Assembly (NCBI GenBank): GCA_011032825.1
Contig: JAADJZ010000012.1
Span: 806,001 to 870,000 of the forward strand
Origin: Massariosphaeria phaeospora
Taxonomy: Eukaryota; Ascomycota; Dothideomycetes; Pleosporales
Direction of reading: 5' to 3'
Length of the DNA stretch: 64,000 nucleotides
The notes below the pieces were generated by a model, which did no database searches, had not been told where the DNA came from, and was given only the letters and a program-made list of their open reading frames with translations. Shown in pieces: positions 20,457-32,219 of this stretch (its first letter is position 1; each line of letters starts with the position of its first letter). The translations under genes and the position numbers were made by a program.

Positions 20457-23400
20457 ATGGACGAGCTAGACACCTCCCACGTGATGGCGCGACAACACGC
20501 GCTAACGTCGGCCCAAAGAGAGCAGTCTGTGCGCTTAGTGGTATTTCCCCTCTTCTCGAGCTTTGAACAGCAAATTCGCTCACTCTACCCGTTTGCTTAT
20601 TTTTGTAATGGCAATGGCTGGATCACCGAAAACGCAGACTCCGATGACGCCAGGAAGCTAGGCCATGTGCACTTTGCGAAGAAAGCCTTCCCGCAAGGTA
20701 AGATATCTTTTTGGTCCGGAATCAGACTTCAATTCCATGTAATTGACTTACAGATCTTCGAGACATACTAAACTACCTAGATGGAAGACTACGCTAATGA
20801 GACCCTGTTAGCCCTCGAAGCATATTTGCAATCTACGGAGCTCGACCCCAAGGACTACCGCCCGTTATGGAATGCATCGGCCGTATATTTTGAGCTCGGG
20901 GACTATCAATCAGCAACCCACTATGCGCAGAAAGCCTTAGGCGCAATCGATGATAAAGGGAGCGATACAGCCTTGAAAGTGCAGACTCGTGGGGTGAGAT
21001 CCCTTCTTCATCTTCGACACCATGATGAAGCTTCTGCAATGATAAAGGCACTCGGTTCCAGTGAAGAGCAGAAAGATCTGGACAAGGCGTTGCAGGCTGC
21101 TATACATTCTGAAGACGCGAAGGAGGTAGCTTGGATAAAGAATGGCCGAAGTGCAAGACATCTACCGTACTGCAAGCCTGGCATGTTCAACATCCCGGAG
21201 TTCTACACCGTGGGTCATGACAAAGCGAACTCCATGTACGACTACCTTTTGATGCGTCAGACTGGTCCCAGCGAAAAGATTGCCTTTTTGTTTGGGGACA
21301 TTGGGGACGCACGGCACCTCTTCAAGACACTCACAGCAATAGATCGTCTAGAAGTAGCCAAGCGGACCGACAGAGAATACCACTTCACGATTATTGATAT
21401 CAAGCCAGAGGTTCTTGCTCGGGATCTGCTGTTCTTCCTTCTTCTCGATCAGCTAGCTTCAGAACTGCGCGGTTCGAACACATTCTTGTCTGGAAAGGTA
21501 GACTCAACGCTGGCCACACTATACTATGCGTATGTCTCCCAGGTTATGCCGCCAAAAGTCTACCAGCATCTACAGGATACCATTGTGTTTGCCATCGATG
21601 CACTAGAGAGTAGAACAGCTATGCCTAGCTGGATAGTCTTGCGGGAGAGTGATCATGGAAGCATCATCGCTACTTTAAGGTCATGGCAAACTGAGGCCAT
21701 CAAGAAATACCCGGCCTACCGGTTTATCCAAAATGCCCATAAAGCACGTGCGCAATCCATCGTAAACAGATCGCAGTATGGCGCGCCTCCCGAAGAGTAT
21801 GGTTCCACAGTATCCAAAGAACGCGATTTGGAGACTAAGGATTACGGAGCTTGTTGCATGCTTTTACCTCCCTCATCTGCCCTGGACGAGGATCTGAAAA
21901 AGATTCTGGATCTACCGGCAACATCGAATGACCGCTCTAGAAGGCTTCAGAGATACACCGAAGATACATGGAAACCAAACGTTACGTTAGTCGACCTCAA
22001 CTATGTTCTACAAGGAAGAGACCTTCTTGACGTTGGCCACGACGCTATGGAGTTTGCTGAGACGCTTTACGACGGATGTGTTTGGCCGGGACCGAAAAGG
22101 ACAACAAAATTGTATGACTTTGCGAAAGGTTACTTTCTAGCAACCGCAAGAGGTATCAGTGGGATCCGTGATCGTTTGACAATTGAAGCACGATCCGGAG
22201 AGATCGGTCGCATTCTGGAAGGAATCAGATATGGCCACATGAACGACCGAGATCCAAGTTATCCCACTACGTACGATCGTATCCACCTCAGCAACATCCC
22301 GTATGCGTCCTTGGAATATCCAACTATTTTTGTTTGCTAACGCGCCTTAGTGATTATGTCGGCGGAACTCTTTTCAAGTACATCTACGCGCTACCGCTCC
22401 TAAAGTCTAAGGCGTCTTCGTTTGCCTGCTCAAACTGTCTTCGCAATCCTCACGCGTTTTCTAGCTTGGCTTTGTTTGACAACGAGTACACGCGTCTCCC
22501 AGACGCTTCTTCTGTGGAGAAGGTCTTCAAAGTCAAGGTAACTCAACTAGAGGAAATGAAGGGAACGCTTTTTCCAAAGGACGACGAAGACATCCCTGCC
22601 CCGCTCCGGGACATGATGGCGTCACTCATGGGTGGCTCCGGAGGTTTCAATGCCATACTATGGAATTCAACCCAGCAGAGTCACAACGGGGCTTGCAGGG
22701 CTTCTGACCCGGGAAGAGACGGAAACATGGCTCTACGGCTTGTTCTTGAAGATTGCTCTGCCTACTCACCGGCCGAATTGGAACCATATGGAGCTTGTCT
22801 ATTCCCCACTGAATTTATCGATGTTCTTCAGAATACTATCGACATTGTTTGCCAACGGCTATCCGGCGCACTGGCTCGCAGACATACTGGTCACTATAGC
22901 CACCAACCGCATGCAGACAACAACTCGACCGCCGCGCAGCTGTCCACTTGATATCGCGGAGACGAAGAAGATACATCCTCTGAAATATGTTGATATATCG
23001 CCATTCACGACCGAATTTCGTACCTTGACTGGGCTGTGGCTCGGAGAGCTACCGTTCGGTTTGGCTACCTCGGTGTCCGTTCCGCCGCCCTCACGAATCC
23101 GAGAGTACAGTATTAGATTCTCAGACACGCATTGGCAGGGCGAGGAGCGCAACCCCGTCTTCGCTCTGCTCTTCACGGAGCTGGCGATCCTGAAACTGTT
23201 CTAGTCGCCTCGGTTTGCTGGGTGCCGTGATTTCCGGGGTGCGCTACTTTCAGACGAGACGAGGGACAAGGACAAAGACGCCAAAAGGCTGAGAAAGAAC
23301 TGTGCGGTCGTTAGCACTTGGACGTGGGATTCAGAGAACTGCACTGCCCGTTTCTGGATGGATGAGAGCGAGGTGCGGAAGTGGAAGGAGCAGGACTGGG

Positions 23401-23546
23401 CTGTCGTGATCCTGCGCCAGGATACGTGGGTTATGTGTGGGTTTCCGGAGATTCTGAGGTTCGAGCTGAAAGAGGGTCAGTACTGGGTAGACGAAACAGA
23501 CTCGGCGGAGTCCGAGTCCTTTAAGAAGATGGGACTAGCTGACTAG
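20457..23546 (+). pseudogene. TPR / DUF4470-domain protein, disrupted near the 3' end
   Basis: ATG 20457 lies in a good ACCATGG context. Intron 1 (20698-20787) joins KKAFPQ to DYANETLLALEAYLQ, starting a TPR-like helical region (LWNASAVYFELGDYQSATHY). The DUF4470 block follows: FGDIGDARHLFKTL, then FTIIDIKPEVLARDLLFFL. Intron 2 (22301-22350) leads to PDYVGGTLFKYIYALP. The C-terminal region typical of these proteins (YSPLNLSMFFRILS, RPPRSCPLDI, WLGELPFG) is present but only after a change of reading frame between about 22630 and 22700. A TAG at 23202-23204 then interrupts a frame that otherwise continues for 113 codons to 23546. Family members are uncharacterised fungal proteins, often with a MYND finger, which I do not see here. 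Confidence 0.6.
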
Positions 23547-24266
23547 CTGACGCGCCGTCTTACTACAGCTTGGCAGATCAACCTAGATAGATAGATAGAT
23601 AGAGAGGGGAATGATGACTGTGAAGACATTGGAGGCGAATCGTGTGTGGAAGATGAAACTTGAGCATGGCCTGTTCCAGGAACGCTTCATGCTTTGGTGG
23701 AGGGTGCGGATACTCAGCGCCTTTAACATGGTGCAAGTCTGAAGATTCTCTTGTTGTGCGGTCGTTGTGATTACGCTATCCTGCAGAGAATATCCCCAAT
23801 CGTGCTCGCAAACGTCCCGCTGTTTACAGGAAAGAGGCACGTCACACGACTATCGTAAAACAAGCGCACTCGAGACACATACAAAAAGAGGTAGACCGGT
23901 CGTGACTGATTCTGATATGGCGGTTAGACAAAGAGAGACACGACGTGTTTGCCATACCATGTTGGGAGATTTTCTTTTTCAGCCCTCTATCTTGTTCTCA
24001 ACCCATATGTTGGGCGCATCACCAAATCGATGGCTGGGAATACCGAGATAGTGAAATCTAACATCATTTCAGTCCACAGTGTCAGCTATTCCAATTTCAC
24101 GACAAGACATAACTATGCCTGACTTTACGTTGCTACAATAACGAGATGACTGCAATTCTTGATTCCTGAATGCGATGCTTCGATCGCGTGATCCACGAGT
24201 TGTCCAGGTGAGGGCTGTATTAGCAAACACGCAAGACTTAAAAGGCGGTTCTTCGCAATAGGGACA
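23547..24266. other. Intergenic, includes a GATA microsatellite
   Basis: Contains (TAGA)n at 23584-23603. The N-terminus of the adjacent P450 should lie here if the gene were complete, but no membrane-anchor exon could be found. Confidence 0.45.
23584..23603. repeat. (TAGA)n microsatellite
   Basis: Five tetranucleotide units, uninterrupted. Confidence 0.85.
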
Positions 24267-25578
24267 GTGTATCACACACGATACGTATCCAACTTGAGAT
24301 GGCTTCAAAAAAACGATACAAGTCAACCTCTCAATGAGATCCAATTGCGTGCAGAGGCTGCTGAATGCGCCAATACCATACGGTTCAAGCCTGGAGGCAC
24401 GGATTACAAAGACCGTACCTCTGCCCGAGCTACACCCAACCAACGTCTTGTGAAAGCCTTCGGGATTGACAACGTCTTCACGAACATGGACGACGAAAGC
24501 CATAGAAAGGAATTTGTGAAGTCCACGATACTGAAGATGAAGGCCGCCACGCACATCACCAGTACCCAGCCAGAAGGCGACTGGTCCAAACTCCAACGCG
24601 TCGCAACGTCACACTTCAAACAATTCATCGAGAGCAGCGGCAAGACGCTGAATCTCACCGAACTGGTCCAGTTCGTCACGCTAAAGGGGTCGCTGTGCTA
24701 TCTATTCGAGTACGCCGACACTGCAATGAGCATTGCCGACCGCTCCGAAGACATCAATTTCATCGGACGCCGCATAAACACTATGGCAACGTTCCAAGGA
24801 CCCCGAGGACCAGCAGCCGGAATGGGTGGACGAAACGCAACTGCACGATGCGCTCCGCCGCGTCACGACCAACACCATGGCAGGAGCCTACCCCAGCGAG
24901 GTCGATCCCGAGAACTCGCGCACGAATCCGATTAACCTACTGCTGCCTGCGTACGAGACCATGTGGTGCGTTGTGCTGCACTGCCTGCTAGAAGTCAAAT
25001 ACCATAGCGCGGACAACGGACCAGCATGGGAGCGCATCCTGACACAGTACCTGCAAGCTTTGAACGGCTCCCGTGATGCACAAAAAGAAGCCTTCAGTAC
25101 AGCCGACCAAAGCGGCGTAGCGGCCGTCGACATCGTGAAAGAAGCGCTGCGTCTCTATCCCCCGAGCAAGCGCGTGCACCGCCTCTACTACAACGAGCCA
25201 CAAGTCGCAGACATCGAGAAATGCCACCATAGCGCTCTTCTCGGGCAGAACGACCCGCTTGTGTTCCGGCCGGAGCGCTGGCTGCAGATACTGCCGGCGT
25301 TACGGGCACAGGCGCGCGAGGGGTCGAAGAACGACGCGAAGATGCTGAAGAGCGGGGAAGAGCAGCTCGGGTTCATGCCGTTTGCGCTCGTGTGCACGGC
25401 GGATATCGCGGAGATGAAGGGGTTCGGCATGAAGATGGTTGCGTTGCTGGTGGCTGTGCTTTGTGCGGGGTTGGGCGATGAGTGGGAGGTGGAGGATCTG
25501 GGGGGTTTGCCGGCGAAGGGCGTGGTGTTGGCGGTGGATAGGATGGCGTACGGTGATCTAATGTTGAAGAGGAAGTGA
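24267..25578 (+). pseudogene. Cytochrome P450-like gene, frameshifted and N-terminally truncated
   Basis: Two frames together carry P450 landmarks. The first (24267 to about 24780) covers the B-D helix region (KPGGTDYKDRT, AFGIDNVFT). The second (about 24781-25578) has a degenerate I-helix PAYETMW (in place of AGxET), the K-helix ExxR as EALRLYP and the PERW motif. The frame change lies near 24780 in INT/LWQRSKDPEDQQPEW and has no splice signals. The heme-binding loop reads FMPFALVCTA: Cys is kept at the right distance from Phe, but the consensus Gly and Arg positions are lost. The N-terminal membrane anchor is missing upstream of 24267. Probably a decayed monooxygenase; substrate unknown. 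No terpene, polyketide or peptide synthase gene lies nearby. Confidence 0.6.
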
Positions 25579-25978
25579 GGGTCGGTTAGTCAGCGCTTTT
25601 GGGACGAGTTACAAAGGCGGATGTATTAGCTGGGTGGAGATTGGGCGAGTGAAGCCCCACGTGCGATGAACGAATGGGAGAGTGTCCGATGTAGCTGTAA
25701 ACTGGTAATCGCTTTGAAAGATAACTTCAAGCTGGTTTGCTTCAAAAATAGCTCAAACAGTAGCACATCAATAGTATATCTGCATTTCGATGAGACGTCA
25801 ATTAGATCACGTGTGTGCGGCGACGGACGCTTCCTTGTTCGCTCAGAGCATCCCGTCTTTCATCATGGAGGCCAAAAATAGAACCACATCGCACTTTCTA
25901 CACAATGCTCGCTGCGACTCACCACCGGTCTATATATACTAATGGTGCAGCTGCGCCTTTACAAAGACACCAATCAGT
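25579..25978. other. Intergenic with TATA-like element
   Basis: TATATATA at 25931-25938, about 41 bp before the ATG of the next gene. Nothing else recognised. Confidence 0.45.
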
Positions 25979-27130
25979 ATGCCCGTCTTGCGTAAACGTA
26001 AAAGAGCGCCGGCTTCAGAGCCTGTCGTAAAGTTATCGCCCATCCAAGTGACTGCGCACCCAACGCCCCGAGCCTCCCGTGTGCTCTACAACACCGTCAA
26101 CGAGATCGCACTCCAGTACACTCTATCGCACCATTGGAGTTCCTTTCACACATGGGAATATATCCAAAAGCACAAACTAGACCGCCACACTGTAGAAGAA
26201 AGCCTCTGCTCAGCCCTATCACCCCACGGCACATGTCTCACAGTATCAATACTAGTCGCAAAGGCCCTACGCGCCGCCATCGCAAAGACGACCTCAATCT
26301 CGCAGTATGCAAAGCACGTCAAACTACTAACCAGCACAGCGCAATTCACTCCGCGAACGCGCTTCCACGCCGTCGTCGCCCTATGCTTTGACACCTACGC
26401 GCTAGTCATCGACCACGCAAAGCATCCCACGGCCTTCGCCGTGCCGCTCAACGGCTGCTACGACACCCTAGAATTCGTCCGCCTGCTCGGCGACACGGAC
26501 CAAACACGGTGGCACTACTCCTCCGCCTGGACATGCGAAGGCCCCGTGTTCACGCTCCGAAGCGACGACATGTACTCCGAAAAGGCGACGCTCACTTACG
26601 GCGAACTCGACAGCACGGCTGCGCTGCGCCAGCTCACCATCCCGAGCCACAGCGAGCTGCGCAGAGGCCCCAACGGCACGCAGCTCCCGCCGCGCCAGTA
26701 CTTCATGCTGAACAAGCCGCTGGCCCACAAGCCAAAGCACCTACCCTCCGTGTCGACGCCGCTAGGCCACGTCGCGGAGGTCTGTTTCGTGCAAGTCAGC
26801 TTCCACGAGCGGACGATGATGGTGATGATTCCGTACGAGGACTGGCTCGTCAAAGCGGAGAACAGAGGGTGGTCAGAGGCGCTGGAGGGCCGGCGGATGG
26901 TGTGGCGTGTGGACGAGAGGATTGCACTGTTGAGGATCCCGCTCGATGGCGTGTTTGAGCGGGGGGTGCTGAGGGATCGGGAGGGGGACTTGAGGCTCGC
27001 TGGGCGAATCGCGGAGGCGCTGGGGGTGCCGCGCGGGGTGGTAGTGCATATGGCCAAAGCGGCCATCAGGACGGTGGAGAGGGCGAGAAGAACGGCGGAG
27101 AAGATTGCGGCAGGTGGTCCGAGTCTGTAG
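25979..27130 (+). CDS. Hypothetical protein, 383 residues
   Basis: Intact single-exon gene from ATG 25979 to TAG 27128-27130. The N-terminus is basic (LRKRKRAPA), possibly a nuclear signal. The body is soluble, with no membrane segment or signal peptide. Codon use becomes strongly G/C-ending toward the 3' half, as in the SDR gene. A central segment (FHAVVALCFDTYALVIDHAKHP) looks like buried beta strands, and the C-terminus is a long basic helix (RTVERARRTAEKIAA). I recognise no domain. A TATATATA element sits 41 bp upstream. It lies next to the broken P450 but shows no lesion itself. Confidence 0.65.
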   Translation: MPVLRKRKRAPASEPVVKLSPIQVTAHPTPRASRVLYNTVNEIALQYTLSHHWSSFHTWEYIQKHKLDRHTVEESLCSALSPHGTCLTVSILVAKALRAAIAKTTSISQYAKHVKLLTSTAQFTPRTRFHAVVALCFDTYALVIDHAKHPTAFAVPLNGCYDTLEFVRLLGDTDQTRWHYSSAWTCEGPVFTLRSDDMYSEKATLTYGELDSTAALRQLTIPSHSELRRGPNGTQLPPRQYFMLNKPLAHKPKHLPSVSTPLGHVAEVCFVQVSFHERTMMVMIPYEDWLVKAENRGWSEALEGRRMVWRVDERIALLRIPLDGVFERGVLRDREGDLRLAGRIAEALGVPRGVVVHMAKAAIRTVERARRTAEKIAAGGPSL

Positions 27131-27906
27131 GCTGTAGAGGTAGTTAACGTCATTACTCAGACGGCGTGCGATACTACGTGACGTCTATGCTGCTGTTCTG
27201 TTACGTGCTCTAGTTTATTTGATGCACTTTCAAACGAACAGCATGTTAGGCCGACTTGGGAAGGCGACACCAGGAGGTGGTGCACTGACTGTAGGAGCAC
27301 ATCTCCGTCGACCAGGCGGTCGGTGCCAGTAACTGCGGGTCCACCTTAAAACCGACCACCGATCACAACGCCTTCCTCTCCCAACTTCTCAAAGCCTAAC
27401 CCCCTATCAAGCTTTCATAGAGAACCGGCAACAATAGCGTATATAGTAGTCCCGCGCCCGCGGGACGTTGTGCCGCACAGCCGCAGGATGGGAACTGTAC
27501 TGATCGGCGCCCCAAAGCGGAACGTATGACACTGCACAATATTGAAAGAGATGTAGTTGTTACGGTATGGATAGTTACATTGCACCTAGTAGCCTCACAT
27601 ATCTCATATCGCTAGATCGAAAAAGCAAGAGGAAGGCTAGTACCAAATGGAGTCCAAGTCACAGAGGGGATCGAAGTTTCAGTGGGGGATCGCAGGGCAT
27701 CTATTGGAGCTTGAGACGAGCCTCTCTACTGGCTAGTTTTCCGCCTGCTCGGTCATGTGAGCGATTCACCTCTACCACCATCCTACTCGCGCACTGGTAC
27801 GCTGCGCCAGATCAACCAAACCGCCAGCCCCAACTCTCCGGGTCCCAGAGACAAATCTGAGACAACCCCCAACCTCCCACTCCCCCGTTGAACCTCCTGT
27901 GGACTC
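27131..27906. other. Intergenic, nothing recognised
   Basis: Convergent 3' flanks; short frames only. Confidence 0.5.
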
Positions 27907-28167
27907 CTAAACCCACTGGAGCCACCATTTCACCAAGAAGACTACACTCCAAGCCGCATTCGTGTAGAGAGACGTCACCTTCCAGCGATCTCTACTCTTT
28001 TTGAGCTTCTCCACGGCTCTTAGATCATCTTCGATGTCAAGGTATTCGGAGAGCGAGAGGGTGATCTGCGAGGATGCAGGGGCCAGCCGTTTGTGGCGTA
28101 CGCTCTTGGGGACACCTGGGGCCCCCCGGGGTACGACGTTATTGAGGAAGTTGAGTGGATTAGGCAT
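27907..28167 (-). CDS. Small hypothetical protein with hydrophobic C-terminus
   Basis: An 86-residue frame from ATG 28167 to TAG 27907-27909. It has a polar N-terminus (PNPLNFLNNVVPRGAPGVP), a charged helix (YLDIEDDLRAVEKLKKSRDRW) and ends in an aromatic hydrophobic stretch (AWSVVFLVKWWLQWV) that could be a tail anchor. No family recognised. It is more organised than the surrounding random frames, and upstream sequence is G/T-rich intergenic. It may be real, or one exon of a longer gene. Confidence 0.35.
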   Translation of the reverse strand: MPNPLNFLNNVVPRGAPGVPKSVRHKRLAPASSQITLSLSEYLDIEDDLRAVEKLKKSRDRWKVTSLYTNAAWSVVFLVKWWLQWV

Positions 28168-30614
28168 TTTGGTTGTGTAGGCGGGGGCGGGGCTGACGAT
28201 GTGGGCGTGTACCTAATGGTGTTGGTGTGTCTGATTGTGTGAGCGATTTTGATGGCGGGGGTGGTATGGGTGTCTAGGGTGGTGTGGTCTGTGGTGTGGT
28301 AACGTTTGGTCCCAAGGTTGGGGTATTGAGGCTGCGGGCTGGTCGCGTACCAAAAGGCTGCGTGATCAACTCAGGTGGATCGCGGGAAAGTAGTTACGAA
28401 ACGATAATGAGAGCTTTGCGCGAAAATCTTCAAGAAGTGTGTGCGTGTGTGTGTATGGAGCGCGGCTTTGTTCAACCGGCCGAAACCGGCGATGCGAATG
28501 CGCAGCATCATGACAAAGGAGCAACGAGGATTGGTGCAAATATTCAGGGTCTTTTAGAAAAATGTTCAGAACGTGCCAGCATTACTAACAAAAGGCTTTC
28601 ATTCGACCGGAAAAACTTCCGTCCTGTCACACGGTTCTAGTAAGCCACCTCGTCCGTTGGGCAGCAAAGTGCCATTGCAGAGCCGCAAAAACCTTTGATG
28701 TCGTGTCTAGCTAGCATTTGCGAAGAAGAGTGCCCTGATACTGTTCAGATGCGCAAAGTTCTCCATCGGTGCTTCGAAAATCGCGCATTTGACTCTATCC
28801 ATCATCTAAAGTCGGAAATGGTAACGCGCCGCCGGATTGAGTATGAAGACCATAGCTATCTCAAAAAAGAAATTCTTGCAGTCGTTTGCTCGGCATGTAC
28901 AGCCGAGTTGCGCCAAGTCGGGTCGCGGAGTGCTGCAGCTGCAGATGGTCATGACGCTTCCAAGGTATCGAAGGGGGTATCAGAAATGGATAGGATAGTC
29001 GGGGGCAGAGCTCGGTCAGGCGATCGGGAAACTTCCAAAGTATCGGGTACAATCCTTTTAGACACAAGGGAGAGAAGGTGAACGGTGGCCTTCAGCCACG
29101 ATGCATACCGCATTCGAAATCTTGACGTCGTAGAAGATGGATGTTTTGAACGGGTACCCTGGCAATTGAGAGAGAACAGAACGTAAGAATAACAACGTGT
29201 TCTTGCCACATTGGGAAGACTTTGTTACTGCATAAAATGCCTAGCTAAGTGGAATAAACAGGGAGTGAAACGTACTTACGTGCATGTGAGAGTCTCCACA
29301 GAGTCCACCACACCTCCGTCTCCAAGGCAATGGAATTATACCGTCAAATTCCGGAAGCTTCGCCTCTTGTTGCCTGATTTACAGGAGATATTTACGGATG
29401 TATCGTTAGAGTCGGCCATAGCCGTCCTAGTGTCTGACTGAGCAGGGGCTGCAAGTACGGACTAGGAGATCATGTTGGTAGATCTCCAAATATGGCCAAG
29501 AAGTTGTTGCACGATCTCGACATCTCTCAGACGATCGGCTCCTGGCTATCTATGTGCCACGTGGTAGCCCGATCGAGCCTTGTCTTGGATGTCTGCGCGA
29601 GGAAGTGGAGGAACAGGAGCGCGGGGGTTCAGATGATGTCGCGATATTTTTCGTCGGCCTCGCAATTCACACGGCAGCAGCCGAGCAAGGTCCCAGGATT
29701 GGAGTGGCGGGCTTTTGGGTTGATTCCTCGACAGAAGGCAGGCCAGGGACCGTCAGGCCACGCCGTTCATGCTGAACTAAGTAGCCCTTCAGCTTTTCAG
29801 TGCACACATCCTTATACCTATACTGAAGTGGGACGGCAAGTCGGAAGCTTCGAACACATATGCAGGAACTGATCGTAACGCATAACGAGAGCCCAGTTTG
29901 AATAATGTCTCGCGTCAATGGATGATGAAATGCACTAGCGGGCGGCCTGTTCAGGTCTGTCCAGGTCTGGATCGGAAGAGTCATGGATCGGTATGACGGT
30001 GATTCTCCAGTCCTCAGGGTGATGATTACGGGGCCCCACCCGCTCAACCAGCGACGAGGGTCACAGGATGGTGTTCAGCGCAGCACTGCTCCGCTCGGAG
30101 AATTTGTATCGTTTGCCTTGAAACAATAAACGGGCACTAGTTTAGTATCGGAGGCGCATCGTTTATCGGGCGCAGCGATGTCGACAACTGGGGGCTTTTC
30201 TCTGGGACGAAACACCATCGTTTGCAGGGGACGGTACGGCGGCCAGCGGTGGGACTGTACGGATTAGGCCAACATTGTTCCGAGCCATGGTTCAAGCTCC
30301 AGAGACGAACCTGAGCCTCCGTTCTCAGGCGGAACCAGTTCCTGCGTGCCAGGAGCCCTGCGGTTGCCGGAGTATACACGGTCGAAGGGTGGGCGTGGGC
30401 AAAAGCGCCCTCGACGGCGGCAGAGGAGGTTTGTATAAAGCTCCTGGCTCGCGGGCGGTTGACTCCTTCCTCCCCCCATCGCACTCCTCACCTCACCTGC
30501 ACCTGCACCTGCACCTGCCCCTTCTGTTACTTCTCGTCAACGTTCTCGGGTCTGTCGCTTCTCCAAGGGTTCGTCGGCTCACACGCCGCGCTAACCCGCC
30601 GTGAGTCAGCAGGC
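28168..30614. other. Long intergenic region upstream of the HapX-like gene
   Basis: No convincing gene; open frames of up to 128 codons lack domains and good composition. The proximal part holds TATAAA at 30434-30439 and a (CACCTG)n tract at about 30490-30518, i.e. the promoter and leader of the HapX-like gene. The length is compatible with a long regulatory region. Confidence 0.45.
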
Positions 30615-32219
30615 ATGAGTCAGCAGCAGCCGCAGTCGCAGTCGCAGTCGCCCCGGTCGCCGGGCGAATTTCGGCCTCTACTGTACGTTATCTGATCGGA
30701 TCTGATAAGACTCGTCCCCTCCCCCATCCGCCTCTCTCTGCCCCATCCGCCGCCCACCATGTGGCCTCGGCACCATCCTCGCTCGCCGCCGACGTCTGAC
30801 AACTGCAGTCCCCATGTCTCCGCCTTCCCCTCCCCCGCCGCCTCGCCCGTCGCCGCCGACGTGGTCCCCCACCACCCTGGCTTCCACCCTGGCTTGCACC
30901 GCCCGTCCAGCTCGCGAGGTACGTCCACAGTCTGCGTGCTTGCATGCTTGCACATCGCACCCCAGTCCCACCCCCAGCCCGGCTAACATGTACCAGTGCT
31001 CGTGCCCGCTCCGCTGCCTGCCTACAACCCAGACACAATCATTGCATCGCTGCCTGCACCTTCAGGCGAACTCGTCTGCCCCCCGGAAACCGCTTCCATG
31101 GGTCCCATAAGCGCCCCCGTAACCCTTCCCGAGCGCCTCAAACCCGGCCGAAAGCCTGCTACCGACACGCCCAACACCAAGCGCAAGGCACAGAACAGGG
31201 AATCGCAGCGAAACTTCCGCCAGAGGAAAGCTGACAGATATGAAGAGATGAAGGCACAATTGGAAAGTGAAAGGCAAGAGCATAAAGCCAAGATGAACGG
31301 CATCATCGCTGAAAACAGCCTCCTCCGGATGGAGACTGAGAGACTCCGAGAAGAAATCCGGCATGTATATCAGGGAGACGAGAGCAAGAAAAATGAAGTT
31401 GCCTACTGGCAAACCCGGTGTGCCGGCTATGAGAAAACTTACAATGCGGACTGGAAGAGGAAGGAAAGTGGCCACTCAGTCTCCCAACCCATGCTGCAGG
31501 ATCTCAATCGTAGGTATAGTGACCAGTCCGAGTATGCCCATCATAGGTCGCGGCAAGTGTCCCAGGCTATGGCAGTCGGCTACGAGAACGGAACACCTGA
31601 CGGAGAGTACGCCTACGACTCTCTCGCTGCAGAGGTTGACTACACGGCCCAGTTCTCTGCTGATCGTAGCTCGGATTCTTGCGGCTTCTGCAAGGGCTAT
31701 AAGAAGGGCGTTTGTCCCTGTTCTGACGCAGCAACTGGCCCAGGCAGTTGCGAAGCTTGCCAGGCCGACCCACAGCAAAAGGCCTGGTGTCTGAAAGTGG
31801 CCGAGTCGAACACTCCGAGCAACCACTCGCGCAATTCAAGCATCGGCAGTGGTGTTGATCCCCGGGATGCCACACGTCCCAACAATGCATCTGGCATGAC
31901 CTCCATCAACTGCCGCGACACCTACAAACTGCTCGAGGGTCGCGTGCACACGGATGAAGACTGGGTCACGTCGAATCTCAGGCCAGTCACGCCAGACCCA
32001 CGACGGGACACTCACATGGTGGACCGCCAGTACAGCGCTCTCGAACTCGAAACTGCCAGTGTCATAACAACGCTCCAGAACAGCATGACGCGCCTTGAAC
32101 CGCGTCCATCCGACGGCCAGTACCAGGAAGTCGTCGCCACTGCTGCGGAATACCAGACTATGTCGATGGAGCGCGACTATCTCAACGCCATGGCAGGCGG
32201 CTGGTCTCGTGCTCCTTAA
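30615..32219 (+). CDS. HapX-like bZIP transcription factor (iron homeostasis regulator)
   Basis: ATG 30615; exons 30615-30682, 30809-30918 and 30997-32219, with introns of 126 and 78 nt; 466 residues. Before the basic region stands KPGRKPATDTPNTKRKAQNR, the N-terminal signature of HapX-type factors, which bind the CCAAT-binding complex. The bZIP basic region is RESQRNFRQRKADRYEE, followed by a leucine-type heptad helix. Downstream come cysteine-rich modules: CGFCKGYKKGVCPC and CEACQADPQQKAWC, which in HapX sense iron or iron-sulfur clusters. Known HapX represses iron-consuming pathways under iron starvation and activates vacuolar iron storage under excess. Compared with HapX I see only two clear Cys modules. 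A close paralogue of the same bZIP subfamily (Fcr3/Yap-like) is the alternative. Confidence 0.8.
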
